DNA of 64,000 nt from positions 62,001-126,000 of the forward strand of contig JAEXRL010000011.1 of assembly GCA_023440825.1 (NCBI GenBank), given 5' to 3'. This stretch comes from Pseudomonadota bacterium. Lineage in GTDB: Bacteria; Pseudomonadota; Gammaproteobacteria; Burkholderiales; Burkholderiaceae_B. Both the position numbers and the translations under genes were made by a program. Every line of letters begins with the position of its first letter. Positions within the stretch are counted from its first letter, which is position 1. Shown here one piece after another: positions 8,828 to 18,086 of this stretch. The notes under the pieces were generated by a model that was not told the origin of the DNA, did not search any database, and worked only from the letters and a program-made list of their open reading frames with translations.

Positions 8828-9302
8828 CCTCTCGTTCAGCGTGCAATACGGCGTGCCTTGCGATGCAGAACTACCTCGATGGCGTCTGCGCCGTTGGGCT
8901 CAAGTTGCCACTGAGGTTATCGCCGAAGAGTGGCTAGCCTTTGGTGGAGAGCTGCATGGCCTAAGTCTGACAGTGCGTATTGTCGACGCCCAAGAGGGAC
9001 AATCGCTGAATCGCGAGTATCGCCAAAAAGATTATGCAACCAATGTGCTCACCTTTGAATACGGTGCTGACCCTGAGCATATTTGGCACGGTGACATCGT
9101 ATTGTGTCTGCCTATCCTCCAGGCCGAAGCCGCGCAGCAAGGAAAGCCGCTGTTGCACCATGCAGCACACTTACTCATACACGGCTGTTTACATGCTGTG
9201 GCCTATGATCATGAAGATGAAGAAGACGCCGAACACATGGAAGGCCTAGAAATAGAGATACTCTCCAGACTAGGAATTTCTGACCCATATCAGCACGATT
9301 AG
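8808..9302 (+). CDS. ybeY: Endoribonuclease YbeY
   Basis: Single-strand-specific, zinc-dependent endoribonuclease involved in 16S rRNA 3'-end maturation and ribosome quality control. The metal-binding motif H-x3-H-x5-H is visible in HGCLHAVAYDHEDEEDAEHME near the C-terminus. I chose ATG 8808 (MTKPTPSLSF), about 164 residues; an ATG two codons upstream (8802) is an equal alternative. The start lies inside the 3' end of ybeZ. A 58-bp gap separates it from corC. Confidence 0.92.
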   Translation: MTKPTPSLSFSVQYGVPCDAELPRWRLRRWAQVATEVIAEEWLAFGGELHGLSLTVRIVDAQEGQSLNREYRQKDYATNVLTFEYGADPEHIWHGDIVLCLPILQAEAAQQGKPLLHHAAHLLIHGCLHAVAYDHEDEEDAEHMEGLEIEILSRLGISDPYQHD

Positions 9303-9360
9303 CTGTAGTGGTCGCATTTTTCGGTTATGCTAAGTTCTTCCTTAACTCGTCCCACGGACA

Positions 9361-10251
9361 ATGTCAGACTCTGCCCCCGAACCCGATCCCCGCTCCGCTA
9401 AATCGAGCGCCGCTAGTCCTCTAGAACGTCTGAGTGCGTTTTTTAGTCGTAAAACCGAGCCCGAAGATCGCGAAGACATCAAATCCATTCTGGATTCTGC
9501 CCATCAGCGTCATATTCTTGACGATGAGTCCTACACCATGATTGAAGGTGCGCTGGACATGGCGATTAAAACAGTCGCCGACGTCATGGTGCCACGCTCA
9601 AAAATCGACATGCTGGACATCAGCAAGCCGCTTAGCGAGCTGCTCCCTTACATCATTGAAACTGGGCATTCACGCTTTCCCGTTTACGAGCACGAGCGCG
9701 ATAATATCGTGGGTATTCTTCTAGCCAAAGACTTGCTTCTGTCTATCGCTAACCCCACTATAGATTTACGCCCCTTAGTCAGACCGGCGGTGTTTATCCC
9801 CGAGACCAAGCGCCTTAATGTACTGTTGCATGAATTCCGTAGCAGCCGTAATCACTTGGCCATGGTCATCGACGAACATGGTGGCACTGCTGGACTCATC
9901 ACCATGGAAGACGTGCTGGAGCAAGTCGTTGGTGACATCGAGGACGAGTACGACGAGGAAGCCGAACAAACCATCTTTCAGGCCGGCCCTGATAGCTGGC
10001 GCGTCATGGCACTGACCGAAATCCCCGACTTTAACGACGCTTTCGATACCAAGTTGCCCAACGACGACTTCGACACCATAGGTGGCTGGCTAGCCTCGCG
10101 TCTCGAACATATACCTCGTCGTGGCGACGTCGTGCAGTATGGCCCCATTAGCATTACAGTCGTGCGTGCCGATGCCAAGCGCGCACTTTGGTTACACGTA
10201 CAGCGACAACATGCAGCAGAACACGCCGATCAGCACGCCAGCGACGCCTAA
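9361..10251 (+). CDS. corC: CorC/HlyC-family CBS-domain transporter accessory protein (YbeX)
   Basis: Cytoplasmic protein with two CBS motifs followed by a CorC/HlyC domain, linked to Mg2+/Co2+ efflux and, more recently, ribosome homeostasis. The first CBS starts at VADVMVPRSKIDMLD (about residue 78) and the second at RLNVLLHEFRSSRNHLAMV. The DEHGGTAGLITMEDVLEQVVGDIEDEYD stretch is diagnostic of this family. It lacks the membrane DUF21 domain of larger relatives, matching YbeX. The last 41 bp overlap the start of lnt in another frame. Confidence 0.92.
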   Translation: MSDSAPEPDPRSAKSSAASPLERLSAFFSRKTEPEDREDIKSILDSAHQRHILDDESYTMIEGALDMAIKTVADVMVPRSKIDMLDISKPLSELLPYIIETGHSRFPVYEHERDNIVGILLAKDLLLSIANPTIDLRPLVRPAVFIPETKRLNVLLHEFRSSRNHLAMVIDEHGGTAGLITMEDVLEQVVGDIEDEYDEEAEQTIFQAGPDSWRVMALTEIPDFNDAFDTKLPNDDFDTIGGWLASRLEHIPRRGDVVQYGPISITVVRADAKRALWLHVQRQHAAEHADQHASDA

Positions 10252-11878
10252 GGCCAAGCTAAATTTCAGTATCTATGTGCTTTTAGCACTGCTTGGGGCC
10301 TTGCACTCGTTCAGTTTTGCACTAGGGTTTTTACCGGCCTGGTTTTTACCCTTCTTGCAAATCTGTCTGTTTAGTATTTTCACCATACAGATTTATCGTG
10401 CGCCATCGGTAAAAAGTGCTTTGCTACGCAGTTGGGTCTTTGCCTTTAGCTTTTTACTCACCGGCATTATATGGCTACAAAACAGCATGCATGTTTACGG
10501 CCATATGCCTGTGGCACTGGCTGTACTCGCCGTCGCCCTGTTTGCCGCTGCCTTGGCAATCATCCCCGCCCTGAGCACTGCCCTATTCAGCTTTCTACAG
10601 CAACGCCAGACACGCCATCTTGGCTGGCTCCAGGCTCTTTTGCTAAGCGCCACCTGGGCCAGTTGCTGGACCTTAGCCGAATGGGTACGCGGCACCTTAT
10701 TTACAGGCTTCCCGTGGTTAAACATCGCTTACGCCCATCTGGATGGCCCCTTTATTGGTTGGGCCCCTCTTATGGGTGCATATGGGCTAGCCTGGATTGC
10801 CGCTTTTACTAGCGCTGCCATTGCCACACTCGTTATATATCGTGACACTCTTGCGCCTCAAGCCAGTGCTGGCAGCTTCGGCCTTGCCTGCTTACTGGCA
10901 TTACTAGGGCTAGGCCTGCAATACATATCTTGGTCGCGCCCCAACGGTGAGCCCTTCATCGCCAGACTGGTACAAGGCAATATTTCTCAGGCAGAAAAAT
11001 TCGACCCCAATGCCATCCATCAAGGCATACAGCACTATTACCAATTAGCGAGCACACCCAGTAAAGACCAAGCCAGCACACCCTCTCTCATCGTACTGCC
11101 CGAAACCGTTATCCCTCTCTTTCAGGACAGCTTCGACGGTATTTTTTGGTTGGAATGGGTAGGCTTAGCAAAACAGTTCAACGCACAAGTCCTGCTGGGC
11201 ATACCCCTAGTACAAGCAAAAAACGACCAAGGGCGCCCAGAGACATACACAAACAGCTTAATTGCCATTGATCCCACCACCCAGGCGGACAGCATTATAC
11301 AGGCCGACATTCCCGCCTATCATAAATACCACCTCGTCCCTTTTGGCGAGTTCATTCCCCCGGGATTTCGCTGGTTTGTCGACATGATGCAAGTACCCTT
11401 GGGAGACTTCACACGTGGAGACCTGCCCCAGTCTGGCTTCACACTGGCCACGCAACGCATCGCTCCTAACATCTGCTTTGAAGACGTCTTTGGCGAAGAA
11501 ATTCGTCAAGCGGTATTACCCTCTCCAGTTTCCACGGGAGCCAATGTACTGGTCAACGTCAGCAATCTGGCATGGTTCAGTAGTTCGCGAGCCTTGTATC
11601 AGCACCTGCAATTTTCCCGCCTACGCGCCATAGAAACTGCTCGCCCCATGTTGCGCGCCACCAATACAGGGATAACGGCTGCCATTGATGCGGATGGTTA
11701 TGTCCGAGCGGCGCTTAGCCCTCAGCAAGTAGGCATACTGGATGTTGAAGTACAGGGGCGCAGTGGACTGACCCCCTATGTAAAATGGGGAAACTGGCCT
11801 GCGCTGGCCTTGATATGGTTATTTTTAATCGTAGCCCTGCTGCCACAAAAAGCGCATCAACAGGCTAAGGACGAGTAA
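10211..11878 (+). CDS. lnt: Apolipoprotein N-acyltransferase
   Basis: Inner-membrane enzyme that adds the third acyl chain to the N-terminal Cys of lipoproteins. The start is placed at ATG 10211 (MQQNTPISTP), giving about 555 residues; the frame is open further back inside corC but family homology begins with the first helix near residue 20. About six or seven helices precede the periplasmic nitrilase-like domain. The catalytic triad is visible: Glu in VLPETVIPLF, Lys in YHKYHLVPFGEFIP and Cys in NICFEDVFG. A final helix lies near the C-terminus. Its end overlaps the convergent GGDEF-EAL gene by 14 bp. Confidence 0.95.
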   Translation: MQQNTPISTPATPKAKLNFSIYVLLALLGALHSFSFALGFLPAWFLPFLQICLFSIFTIQIYRAPSVKSALLRSWVFAFSFLLTGIIWLQNSMHVYGHMPVALAVLAVALFAAALAIIPALSTALFSFLQQRQTRHLGWLQALLLSATWASCWTLAEWVRGTLFTGFPWLNIAYAHLDGPFIGWAPLMGAYGLAWIAAFTSAAIATLVIYRDTLAPQASAGSFGLACLLALLGLGLQYISWSRPNGEPFIARLVQGNISQAEKFDPNAIHQGIQHYYQLASTPSKDQASTPSLIVLPETVIPLFQDSFDGIFWLEWVGLAKQFNAQVLLGIPLVQAKNDQGRPETYTNSLIAIDPTTQADSIIQADIPAYHKYHLVPFGEFIPPGFRWFVDMMQVPLGDFTRGDLPQSGFTLATQRIAPNICFEDVFGEEIRQAVLPSPVSTGANVLVNVSNLAWFSSSRALYQHLQFSRLRAIETARPMLRATNTGITAAIDADGYVRAALSPQQVGILDVEVQGRSGLTPYVKWGNWPALALIWLFLIVALLPQKAHQQAKDE

Positions 11879-14711
11879 ATAAAGCAGCTCGTTCCAGCAC
11901 TTCCGCCCAGCGAACTGCCTCATTGTCATTCCACTCCTTGCACCAGGCCTCGAACTCTTGCGCGGGTACAGGTGGAGAACACCAGAACCCTTGCAACATA
12001 TCACAGCCGATCTGCCGCAATAGGGTAACTTGCTCGGGCTTATCTACCCCTTCGGCCACGACGCCTAAGCCAAGGGTGTGTGCCATAGCGACCATAGCCT
12101 GAATCAAAGCCATATCCTCAGAGCAAGTGGCTAAGTTACGGATATAACACTGGTCAATTTTTAATAAACTAATCGCAAAGCGCTTCAGATACGATAATGA
12201 GGAATAACCTGTGCCGAAGTCATCCAGAGCTACACCTATATTATGATGACGCAACTTACGCAATTGAGCCATGGTTTGCTCTTGGTTATCCAGCAAAAGC
12301 CGCTCCGTAATTTCCACAATTAAGGCTTCGCCCTCAATGCCTTCCTCTTGTAGAAAGGCAATCCAATCGTCTACGCAACTGGTGTCCAGCTTAAGCTGAG
12401 CCGCCGACACATTGATACTGATCTGAAAGTGGGGATCAAGGTACTTGCGCAGATAGGCTGCCTGCAATGCTGCGCTTTTCAGTACCCACTCGCCAATCGC
12501 AACAATAAGGCCGGAGTCTTCTGAAAATGGAATGAACTCGGACGGTGGAACCAAACCTAACTGCGGATGATCCCAACGAATTAGCGCTTCCGCTTTACTC
12601 ACACGCCCTGTTTTCAAATCCAGCACAGGCTGATAATACAAACAAAACTGCTGCTCTTCGATAGCTGTTTGTAGATCCTGGGAAAAACGCATACGCGCCT
12701 GTACAGCCTCTCCCATGGCGGGCAAAAAACGGCAGTATTGATTTCGTCCACAGGCTTTGGCTGCATACATCGCCATGTCTGCATTTTTTAGCAACTCGCC
12801 GGCATCCTTGCCATCTTCGGGGTAAAAAGTCACTCCCAAACTAGCGGAGACCGTCGCTGTATTATTACCCAGCACAAAAGGCCGCGACACACACTTAAGC
12901 ATGTCTTGGCAGATACGATCTACTACTTTTTCGTTGGTAATATCGGCCACAATCACCGTAAATTCGTCGCCCCCAATACGGGCGACGGTGTCAGAGTCAC
13001 GCACACAGCCCTGCAAACGCATCGCTACTTCTTGCAGTAGTGCATCCCCTTCCTTATGCCCTAATGTGTCATTCACATCCTTGAAGTAATCCAGATCCAT
13101 GAAGATCAGGGCAAATGCCAGGCCATTATGGCGCGACTTGTCCATCGCCTGTTTTAATCGGTACTGGAACATTTGGCGGTTCGGCAGACCTGTTAAATGA
13201 TCATGGTGAGCCTGCTTCCACATTTGTACCTCGCGCTCTTTGTGCGAAGTCAGGTCAGTGAACAAGCCAATAAATCGATAGACCGTACCATCCGGGTTCC
13301 AGGCCGTGCTGATTGTTAGCCGTTCAGCAAACTCACTACCATTTTTGCGCTTGCTCCAGATGTCTCCTTGCCAGCGCCCCGACTCCATAACCTGCAACCA
13401 CAACATTTTATAAAAATTGTCGCCCTGCCGATCTGAGCCCAACCTACTTAAAGGGCTTCCACGTACCTCTTCCAAGCTATAGCCGCTAATCTGACTAAAT
13501 GCAGGATTCGCATCCACGATGACCCCATAGCGATCGGTCACCACAATAGCTTCGCTTGTATTGTTATACACCACCGCGGCCAAACGGCTATTGACCTCGC
13601 TACGAACACGATGGCTGATATCCTGCACTAAAGCGAATGTACTAAGCACCCCATCCACGTTCATGGCTTGCTGGCAAATTTCCACATCAATGTGACTGCC
13701 ATCTGCACATAAAGCACGAGTCTCATAACGCTTGCTTCCCGCATGTGTCGTGTGCCCGCCTTTAATGACCGTGCTTAAAGAAGGAAAACGCGGCTCGAGG
13801 AACACCTCACTCACTAGCAACTTATTTTTAATGTGTCCACGCTTATAGCCTAGGCTCTGCGCTAACTTCCGATTAATAAACGTAAATTTATTATCACTCG
13901 CTATATAGACCCCGACCAAAGGGTTGGTGCTTAACTGCTTATAGGTGCGTTGCAACTGCCCTAATTCATGCTGTTGATCGTGCAGTTGTCCTAATAGCCT
14001 TTGTATACGCTGATTACCCTGATGCAGTGCCCGAGCAAGAACACCATACTCAAACAAGCCATGCGTACTTTCTGAGTTCTCAACCAGTGTAAGCGGCTCT
14101 AACCCTGCATCAGCCTGTCGAACCAAGCTTAACAAGGGTAGCAAGGCGTAATGACGAAAGAAAAAATAAGCCCCTAATAAGGCTATACCGTTGAGCAGTA
14201 AAAGCCCTAGCACCCAAAGTTGATGACGATGCTCCAATTGACCCTGCGCCTGCATGTAGGACAGCATAAGCTGGAACGCACTGTGTACATTTAACAAGCT
14301 TTGAGCCTGTAAGTGCTCTTGTGGCAAATTAAGGTCTAGTGCTACTACGTATTGTTTACGACTGCTCCAGTCAGTCTCTAACTGCTCTAGCATCTGCTCA
14401 AACTGTGGCGCTAAAGCAGGTATGTATCCTTTAGTGGTAGAGCCACCATGGCGCAGCGCATGCAGTAAGTCATCCACACGCTGCATTGCAGCATCCGCAC
14501 CAAGCTGTGTGTCACGCGTATAGCTTTGGTTGAGCACGACCAGCTCGTCGAGCACCAAAGCAGTAGCTTGCGTGACGGATTGCTGATGGTGTTGTGCATG
14601 CAAACCCCACACGCTTATGCTTAACACCACAAATAAGCCTCCGAGCATCAGCACAATAAGGTGCTTCAGGCTGAGGCCTTGAGTTGCTTTGCTTAAAGAT
14701 GGGCTCAACAT
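11865..14711 (-). CDS. Membrane-anchored PAS-PAS-GGDEF-EAL protein (cyclic-di-GMP turnover)
   Basis: Likely makes and/or degrades cyclic-di-GMP in response to a sensed signal. In order (about 948 aa from ATG 14711): helix near 17-38, periplasmic segment to about 160, second helix (LWVLGLLLLNGIALLGAYFFF), coiled linker, two PAS domains (cores around NPLVGVYIASDNKFTFINRK and TSEAIVVTDRYGVIVDANPA), GGDEF and EAL. The synthase motif GGDEF is intact. So are the phosphodiesterase residues: EAL in AEALIRW, INVSAAQL, VEITERLL, DDFGTGYSSL, KIDQ, VVAEGV. Both activities are therefore possible. The start is uncertain; ATG 14735 is an alternative and neither has a good Shine-Dalgarno. Confidence 0.92.
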   Translation of the reverse strand: MLSPSLSKATQGLSLKHLIVLMLGGLFVVLSISVWGLHAQHHQQSVTQATALVLDELVVLNQSYTRDTQLGADAAMQRVDDLLHALRHGGSTTKGYIPALAPQFEQMLEQLETDWSSRKQYVVALDLNLPQEHLQAQSLLNVHSAFQLMLSYMQAQGQLEHRHQLWVLGLLLLNGIALLGAYFFFRHYALLPLLSLVRQADAGLEPLTLVENSESTHGLFEYGVLARALHQGNQRIQRLLGQLHDQQHELGQLQRTYKQLSTNPLVGVYIASDNKFTFINRKLAQSLGYKRGHIKNKLLVSEVFLEPRFPSLSTVIKGGHTTHAGSKRYETRALCADGSHIDVEICQQAMNVDGVLSTFALVQDISHRVRSEVNSRLAAVVYNNTSEAIVVTDRYGVIVDANPAFSQISGYSLEEVRGSPLSRLGSDRQGDNFYKMLWLQVMESGRWQGDIWSKRKNGSEFAERLTISTAWNPDGTVYRFIGLFTDLTSHKEREVQMWKQAHHDHLTGLPNRQMFQYRLKQAMDKSRHNGLAFALIFMDLDYFKDVNDTLGHKEGDALLQEVAMRLQGCVRDSDTVARIGGDEFTVIVADITNEKVVDRICQDMLKCVSRPFVLGNNTATVSASLGVTFYPEDGKDAGELLKNADMAMYAAKACGRNQYCRFLPAMGEAVQARMRFSQDLQTAIEEQQFCLYYQPVLDLKTGRVSKAEALIRWDHPQLGLVPPSEFIPFSEDSGLIVAIGEWVLKSAALQAAYLRKYLDPHFQISINVSAAQLKLDTSCVDDWIAFLQEEGIEGEALIVEITERLLLDNQEQTMAQLRKLRHHNIGVALDDFGTGYSSLSYLKRFAISLLKIDQCYIRNLATCSEDMALIQAMVAMAHTLGLGVVAEGVDKPEQVTLLRQIGCDMLQGFWCSPPVPAQEFEAWCKEWNDNEAVRWAEVLERAALFTRP

Positions 14712-14855
14712 ACTTGAGTAGGGCTTCACAAACATGACACAAGTGGAAACAATGCACTTAGTAAACAGATTGTAATGAAAAACGCTACAAAACGTAATTG
14801 TTGCAATTAAAAATCTAATGACTGAGCATACCACTAGTGCCCTGAAAGCCAGCAT

Positions 14856-15243
14856 CTATTATGGTACAGGCTATGCACATAGAGAATATAAAGCTACTCA
14901 CGGGAGCTTTCTTGTAAACAATGACCACAAAAACCAACAATTAGTCTATAAATATACGACTTTTTCTAAGGCTATCTAAGGCCTCCCAGCCTGATCTTAG
15001 CTGTTCCCCATCACATAGCCCTTCAGGTCTAGTAGATATATGGCATAGAACGAGAGCAGCTAAGCATTTCTTCACTTACTAAGCGCGTATCCGCTTTAAC
15101 ATGGGCTAAACGGTAAACGCTATGGACACACCTTTATTGAAGAGAAATGAGCACACTAGCCGGGCGATCCCTCCGTACCAGCCGCTTAAATCCTCTCAAA
15201 TATCGAGTTTCCCCTCTTTTTTTAACTTTAAACAAGAAAGTGC
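14856..15243. other. Non-coding stretch between the GGDEF-EAL gene and the tRNA promoter
   Basis: About 390 bp, more A/T-rich than its surroundings. I see no credible ORF with a ribosome binding site, no repeat and no structured RNA. It presumably contains the promoter of the minus-strand GGDEF-EAL gene, which I could not pin down. Confidence 0.5.
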
Positions 15244-15272
15244 TTGCAATAAAAAACTAGATGGGTCATAAT
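15244..15272 (+). promoter_or_regulatory. Sigma-70 promoter of the tRNA cluster
   Basis: A -35 hexamer TTGCAA (15244-15249) and a -10 hexamer CATAAT (15267-15272) are separated by exactly 17 bp. The predicted start is near 15279, about 47 nt upstream of tRNA-Ala. Confidence 0.7.
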
Positions 15273-15325
15273 CTTATTTCTTCGCAAGGCAACTTTCAAA
15301 ACACATTGATTGTTACCTGAAAAAC

Positions 15326-15401
<76 letters not shown>

Positions 15402-15425
15402 AAACGAAGAAACGCAGTACGTACA

Positions 15426-15501
15426 GTCCCCTTCGTCTAGAGGCCTAGGACACCACCCTTTCACGGTGGGTACAGGGGTTCGAATCCCCTAGGGGACGCC
15501 A
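15426..15501 (+). tRNA. tRNA-Glu (TTC anticodon), copy 1
   Basis: 76 nt with encoded CCA. The acceptor is GTCCCCT/AGGGGAC, and the anticodon stem-loop CCACC-CTTTCAC-GGTGG gives anticodon TTC. Identical in sequence to the copy at 15679-15754. Confidence 0.97.
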
Positions 15502-15522
15502 CAATTTAGTGGCCAACGCTGC

Positions 15523-15599
15523 GGAGCGGTAGTTCAGTTGGTTAGAATACCGGCCTGTCACGCCGGGGGTCGCGGGTTCGAGTCCCGTCCGCTCCGCCA
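15523..15599 (+). tRNA. tRNA-Asp (GTC anticodon), copy 1
   Basis: 77 nt with encoded CCA. The acceptor is GGAGCGG/CCGCTCC and the anticodon loop CTGTCAC gives anticodon GTC. Identical to the copy at 15774-15850. Confidence 0.97.
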
Positions 15600-15610
15600 A
15601 CAAATTCCTG

Positions 15611-15645
15611 AAAAGGGTTAGCTGCTCAAGCACTAACCCTTTTTA
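15611..15645 (+). terminator. Rho-independent terminator after tRNA-Asp copy 1
   Basis: AAAAGGGTTAG (15611-15621) pairs with CTAACCCTTTT ending in a T-run near 15645, with an 11-nt loop. It ends the Ala-Glu-Asp transcript, so the second Glu-Asp pair needs read-through or its own promoter. Confidence 0.8.
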
Positions 15646-15678
15646 ATTGAATGTTAAGTACTGTCTTAACAGTCCTAC

Positions 15679-15754
15679 GTCCCCTTCGTCTAGAGGCCTA
15701 GGACACCACCCTTTCACGGTGGGTACAGGGGTTCGAATCCCCTAGGGGACGCCA
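15679..15754 (+). tRNA. tRNA-Glu (TTC anticodon), copy 2
   Basis: 76 nt, the same sequence as copy 1, with encoded CCA. The bases just after it (ACTATCTAGTGG) resemble those after copy 1 (ACAATTTAGTGG), which points to tandem duplication of the Glu-Asp unit. Confidence 0.97.
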
Positions 15755-15773
15755 CTATCTAGTGGAAAATGCT

Positions 15774-15850
15774 GGAGCGGTAGTTCAGTTGGTTAGAATA
15801 CCGGCCTGTCACGCCGGGGGTCGCGGGTTCGAGTCCCGTCCGCTCCGCCA
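15774..15850 (+). tRNA. tRNA-Asp (GTC anticodon), copy 2
   Basis: 77 nt, the same sequence as copy 1, with encoded CCA. Second half of the duplicated Glu-Asp unit. Confidence 0.97.
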
Positions 15851-16063
15851 GCACTTTTCCCCATACCTCATATCCCCACATCGCAACACAGTACTGCATA
15901 TATATTTATGCTGAACTCCTGTGCGCTCGTCTTGGCTCAGAATACCACTCGTCATTGACTTGCGATTTTGCCAAGGCCTAAGCATTTTTAAGGCTTATAG
16001 TCTGTGTACTTGCTTAGACAGGCCCACCACTCGGCTATTTTTACTTCAAACAGTTGACCACAC

Positions 16064-16093
16064 TTGCCAAAACTCTATTAACAATGCTATAGT
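16064..16093 (+). promoter_or_regulatory. Promoter of tRNA-Pro
   Basis: -35 TTGCCA (16064-16069), 18-bp spacer, -10 TATAGT (16088-16093). The predicted start is a few bases before the tRNA 5' end at 16105. Confidence 0.65.
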
Positions 16094-16104
16094 CGCTTTC
16101 TTGT

Positions 16105-16181
<77 letters not shown>

Positions 16182-16189
16182 ATATATAG

Positions 16190-16227
16190 AAACCGTTTAT
16201 AGATTATTTCTTTAAACGGTTTTTTTA
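16190..16227 (+). terminator. Rho-independent terminator of tRNA-Pro
   Basis: AAACCGTTTA (16190-16199) pairs with TAAACGGTTT (from 16212), followed by a run of seven T. Confidence 0.85.
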
Positions 16228-16329
16228 TGCCTGCTCTCTTCCTATCAAATTCCTGCCCACCCAGCCAATCCTAGCTGCGAACTGATTTACAATCCTGATA
16301 GTCCACTTAGTACAAACCAAAGGGAAGTC

Positions 16330-16731
16330 ATGCTCGCACAAGAAGATTTGGGCAAACTGCTACTACGTCTGTTAGTAGGCGGATTACTGCTGCTACACGG
16401 TATCGCCAAGATTCGTTTTGGCATTACCGGTATAGAAAAAGCCATGCTAAATCAGGGACTTCCAGCCTTTCTAGCGTGGGGCGTATATATAGGTGAAGTC
16501 TTAGCTCCACTGCTGTTACTGCTTGGTGTACACGCTCGCCTAGGTGCATTACTGATCAGTATAAATATGGTGGTAGCCATTACATTGATGCACTCACATC
16601 AACTCAGCAGCTTTAATGCCAGCGGTATTTGGACTCTTGAACTACAAGCATTTTTCTTATTTACTGCGCTCAGCAGCGCCTTACTGGGGCCAGGCCGATA
16701 TAGTTTTGGCAACCCTGGCCGCTGGAACTAA
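16330..16731 (+). CDS. DoxX-family inner-membrane protein
   Basis: 133 residues with four hydrophobic helices (about 10-30, 48-68, 72-92, 100-118). The pattern LLRLLVGGLLLLHGIAKI near the N-terminus is the usual DoxX/SURF4-like opening. A good ribosome binding site (AAGGGAAG) precedes the ATG. DoxX proteins are linked to redox and oxidative-stress functions in some bacteria, but no partner gene here fixes a role. It ends 4 bp inside the convergent sensor-kinase gene. Confidence 0.8.
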   Translation: MLAQEDLGKLLLRLLVGGLLLLHGIAKIRFGITGIEKAMLNQGLPAFLAWGVYIGEVLAPLLLLLGVHARLGALLISINMVVAITLMHSHQLSSFNASGIWTLELQAFFLFTALSSALLGPGRYSFGNPGRWN

Positions 16732-18086
16732 GTCTTAAGTACCGACAGATACAGACGCATGCACAGCCCGCCATGCGTCGAACGCCCGGCCTCTAAGCGG
16801 CCTTGATATGCCGAGACCAACTCGCTAACTATATCCAAACCTAAGCCAAAACCGGGGTGTCGCTCATCCAGACGCTGACCACGCCTAAAAATACTTTGCA
16901 GATTTTCCTCAGCCAGCCCCGGACCATCATCTTCCACGATAATGATGAGGCTCTGCTGGTTTAGCTTAACCGTACACCAAACCTGCGTGCTGGCCCACTT
17001 ACACGCATTATCCAGTAAGTTGCCCACCATTTCCTGCAGATCTTGCTCCTCGCCTCGAAAAATTAGTTCTTGATTATCCTGCTGTAGGCTAAGCGTAATC
17101 GGCGCATAAATTTTTTCCATCACTCTGCACAAAGAGCTCAACACAGGGTAAATCACCGTGCGCACCCCCACTGTGCGTATCGCACTGGCCCGAGCTCGAT
17201 TTAAATGATGGTCCACTTGGCGCCGCGCCACGGCTACTTGCTCTTGTACAAGTTTGGCCAGATCTGGATCTTCAGCATCGGCAGCATTGGCCAATATACT
17301 CAGTGGCGTTTTCAAAGCATGCGCCAAATTACCAGCCTGCGCTCTAGCACGGCCTACCATTTGCTCGTTAACAGTAAGGACTTTATTAAAATCCTCCACC
17401 AAAGGCTGCACCTCGGAAGGAAAACGACCTTGTACTGTACGACTACGCCCTTGCTGCACATCCAGCAGCCGTTCTCGCAAGGCACGCAATGGATACAGGC
17501 TTAATAACAACTGCATCAACACAGCCAGCATCAAACCGGCCACTAAACCGCCCAAAGACCAGAACAATAGGCGGTGTAAACGCTGCAACGGTTCAGCCAC
17601 TAAGCGCAAATCGCCCGCCACCGTAATACTCAAGCGCCTGCCCAGCTCATCCAAGCCCTCTAAGGTTTGAGTCAAGGCCAGCAAGTGCTGGTGTTCTGGT
17701 CCATCTATGGTCTGCACACCCGCCTGCTGCTTGCTTAAGCTCAGCACATCATCCCATAAAGAGGTAGAGCGCAGCACCACACGCCACGCTTGCGCCTCAC
17801 TTAAGGCTATCTGCCAGTACATGCCAGAGTAAGGCTGCTCAAACAGAGGGTCACTTAAACGTGCAGCAAGAGTTAAGTGCTCTAGATCATCCAGATTCAC
17901 ATCTGCCATGATTTGGTCCATATGCGTTTGCAGGGTGACCTCAAACTGCTTATAGACATGGTCTTGAAACAGGCGATACAAACCAAAGCCGGCCACGCCG
18001 ACCAACAGCAGAATCCAGAGCAAAGTGCCTAATAACAAGCGGCCTTGTAAAGACTTGGGACCTAATGCTAGACGCCAGTTTTTCAT
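16728..18086 (-). CDS. Sensor histidine kinase (PhoQ-like H-box)
   Basis: Inner-membrane sensor kinase, 452 residues. One helix lies near 15-38, then a periplasmic domain of about 130 residues, a second helix near 170-192, and a HAMP-like region. The His box reads NLAHALKTPLSILAN, the form seen in the PhoQ group. The ATPase motifs are NLLDNACKWAS (N), EDDGPGL (G1) and GFGLGLDIV (G2). Its ATG overlaps the response-regulator stop as ATGA, so the two are a coupled pair. PepSY proteins next to it suggest an envelope signal; the ligand is unknown. Confidence 0.93.
   Translation of the reverse strand: MKNWRLALGPKSLQGRLLLGTLLWILLLVGVAGFGLYRLFQDHVYKQFEVTLQTHMDQIMADVNLDDLEHLTLAARLSDPLFEQPYSGMYWQIALSEAQAWRVVLRSTSLWDDVLSLSKQQAGVQTIDGPEHQHLLALTQTLEGLDELGRRLSITVAGDLRLVAEPLQRLHRLLFWSLGGLVAGLMLAVLMQLLLSLYPLRALRERLLDVQQGRSRTVQGRFPSEVQPLVEDFNKVLTVNEQMVGRARAQAGNLAHALKTPLSILANAADAEDPDLAKLVQEQVAVARRQVDHHLNRARASAIRTVGVRTVIYPVLSSLCRVMEKIYAPITLSLQQDNQELIFRGEEQDLQEMVGNLLDNACKWASTQVWCTVKLNQQSLIIIVEDDGPGLAEENLQSIFRRGQRLDERHPGFGLGLDIVSELVSAYQGRLEAGRSTHGGLCMRLYLSVLKT

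Larger units (their letters stand above)
15421..15850 (+). repeat. Tandem duplication of a tRNA-Glu/tRNA-Asp unit
   Basis: Two direct copies of about 175 bp (15426-15599 and 15679-15850). The tRNA parts are identical and the 20-bp spacer between Glu and Asp is similar but diverged. The terminator at 15611-15645 lies between the copies. Confidence 0.85.

Noticed and set aside
15421..15850. CRISPR-like direct repeats
   Set aside because: The repeats are two copies of tRNA-Glu and tRNA-Asp, with no regular short repeat-spacer pattern.
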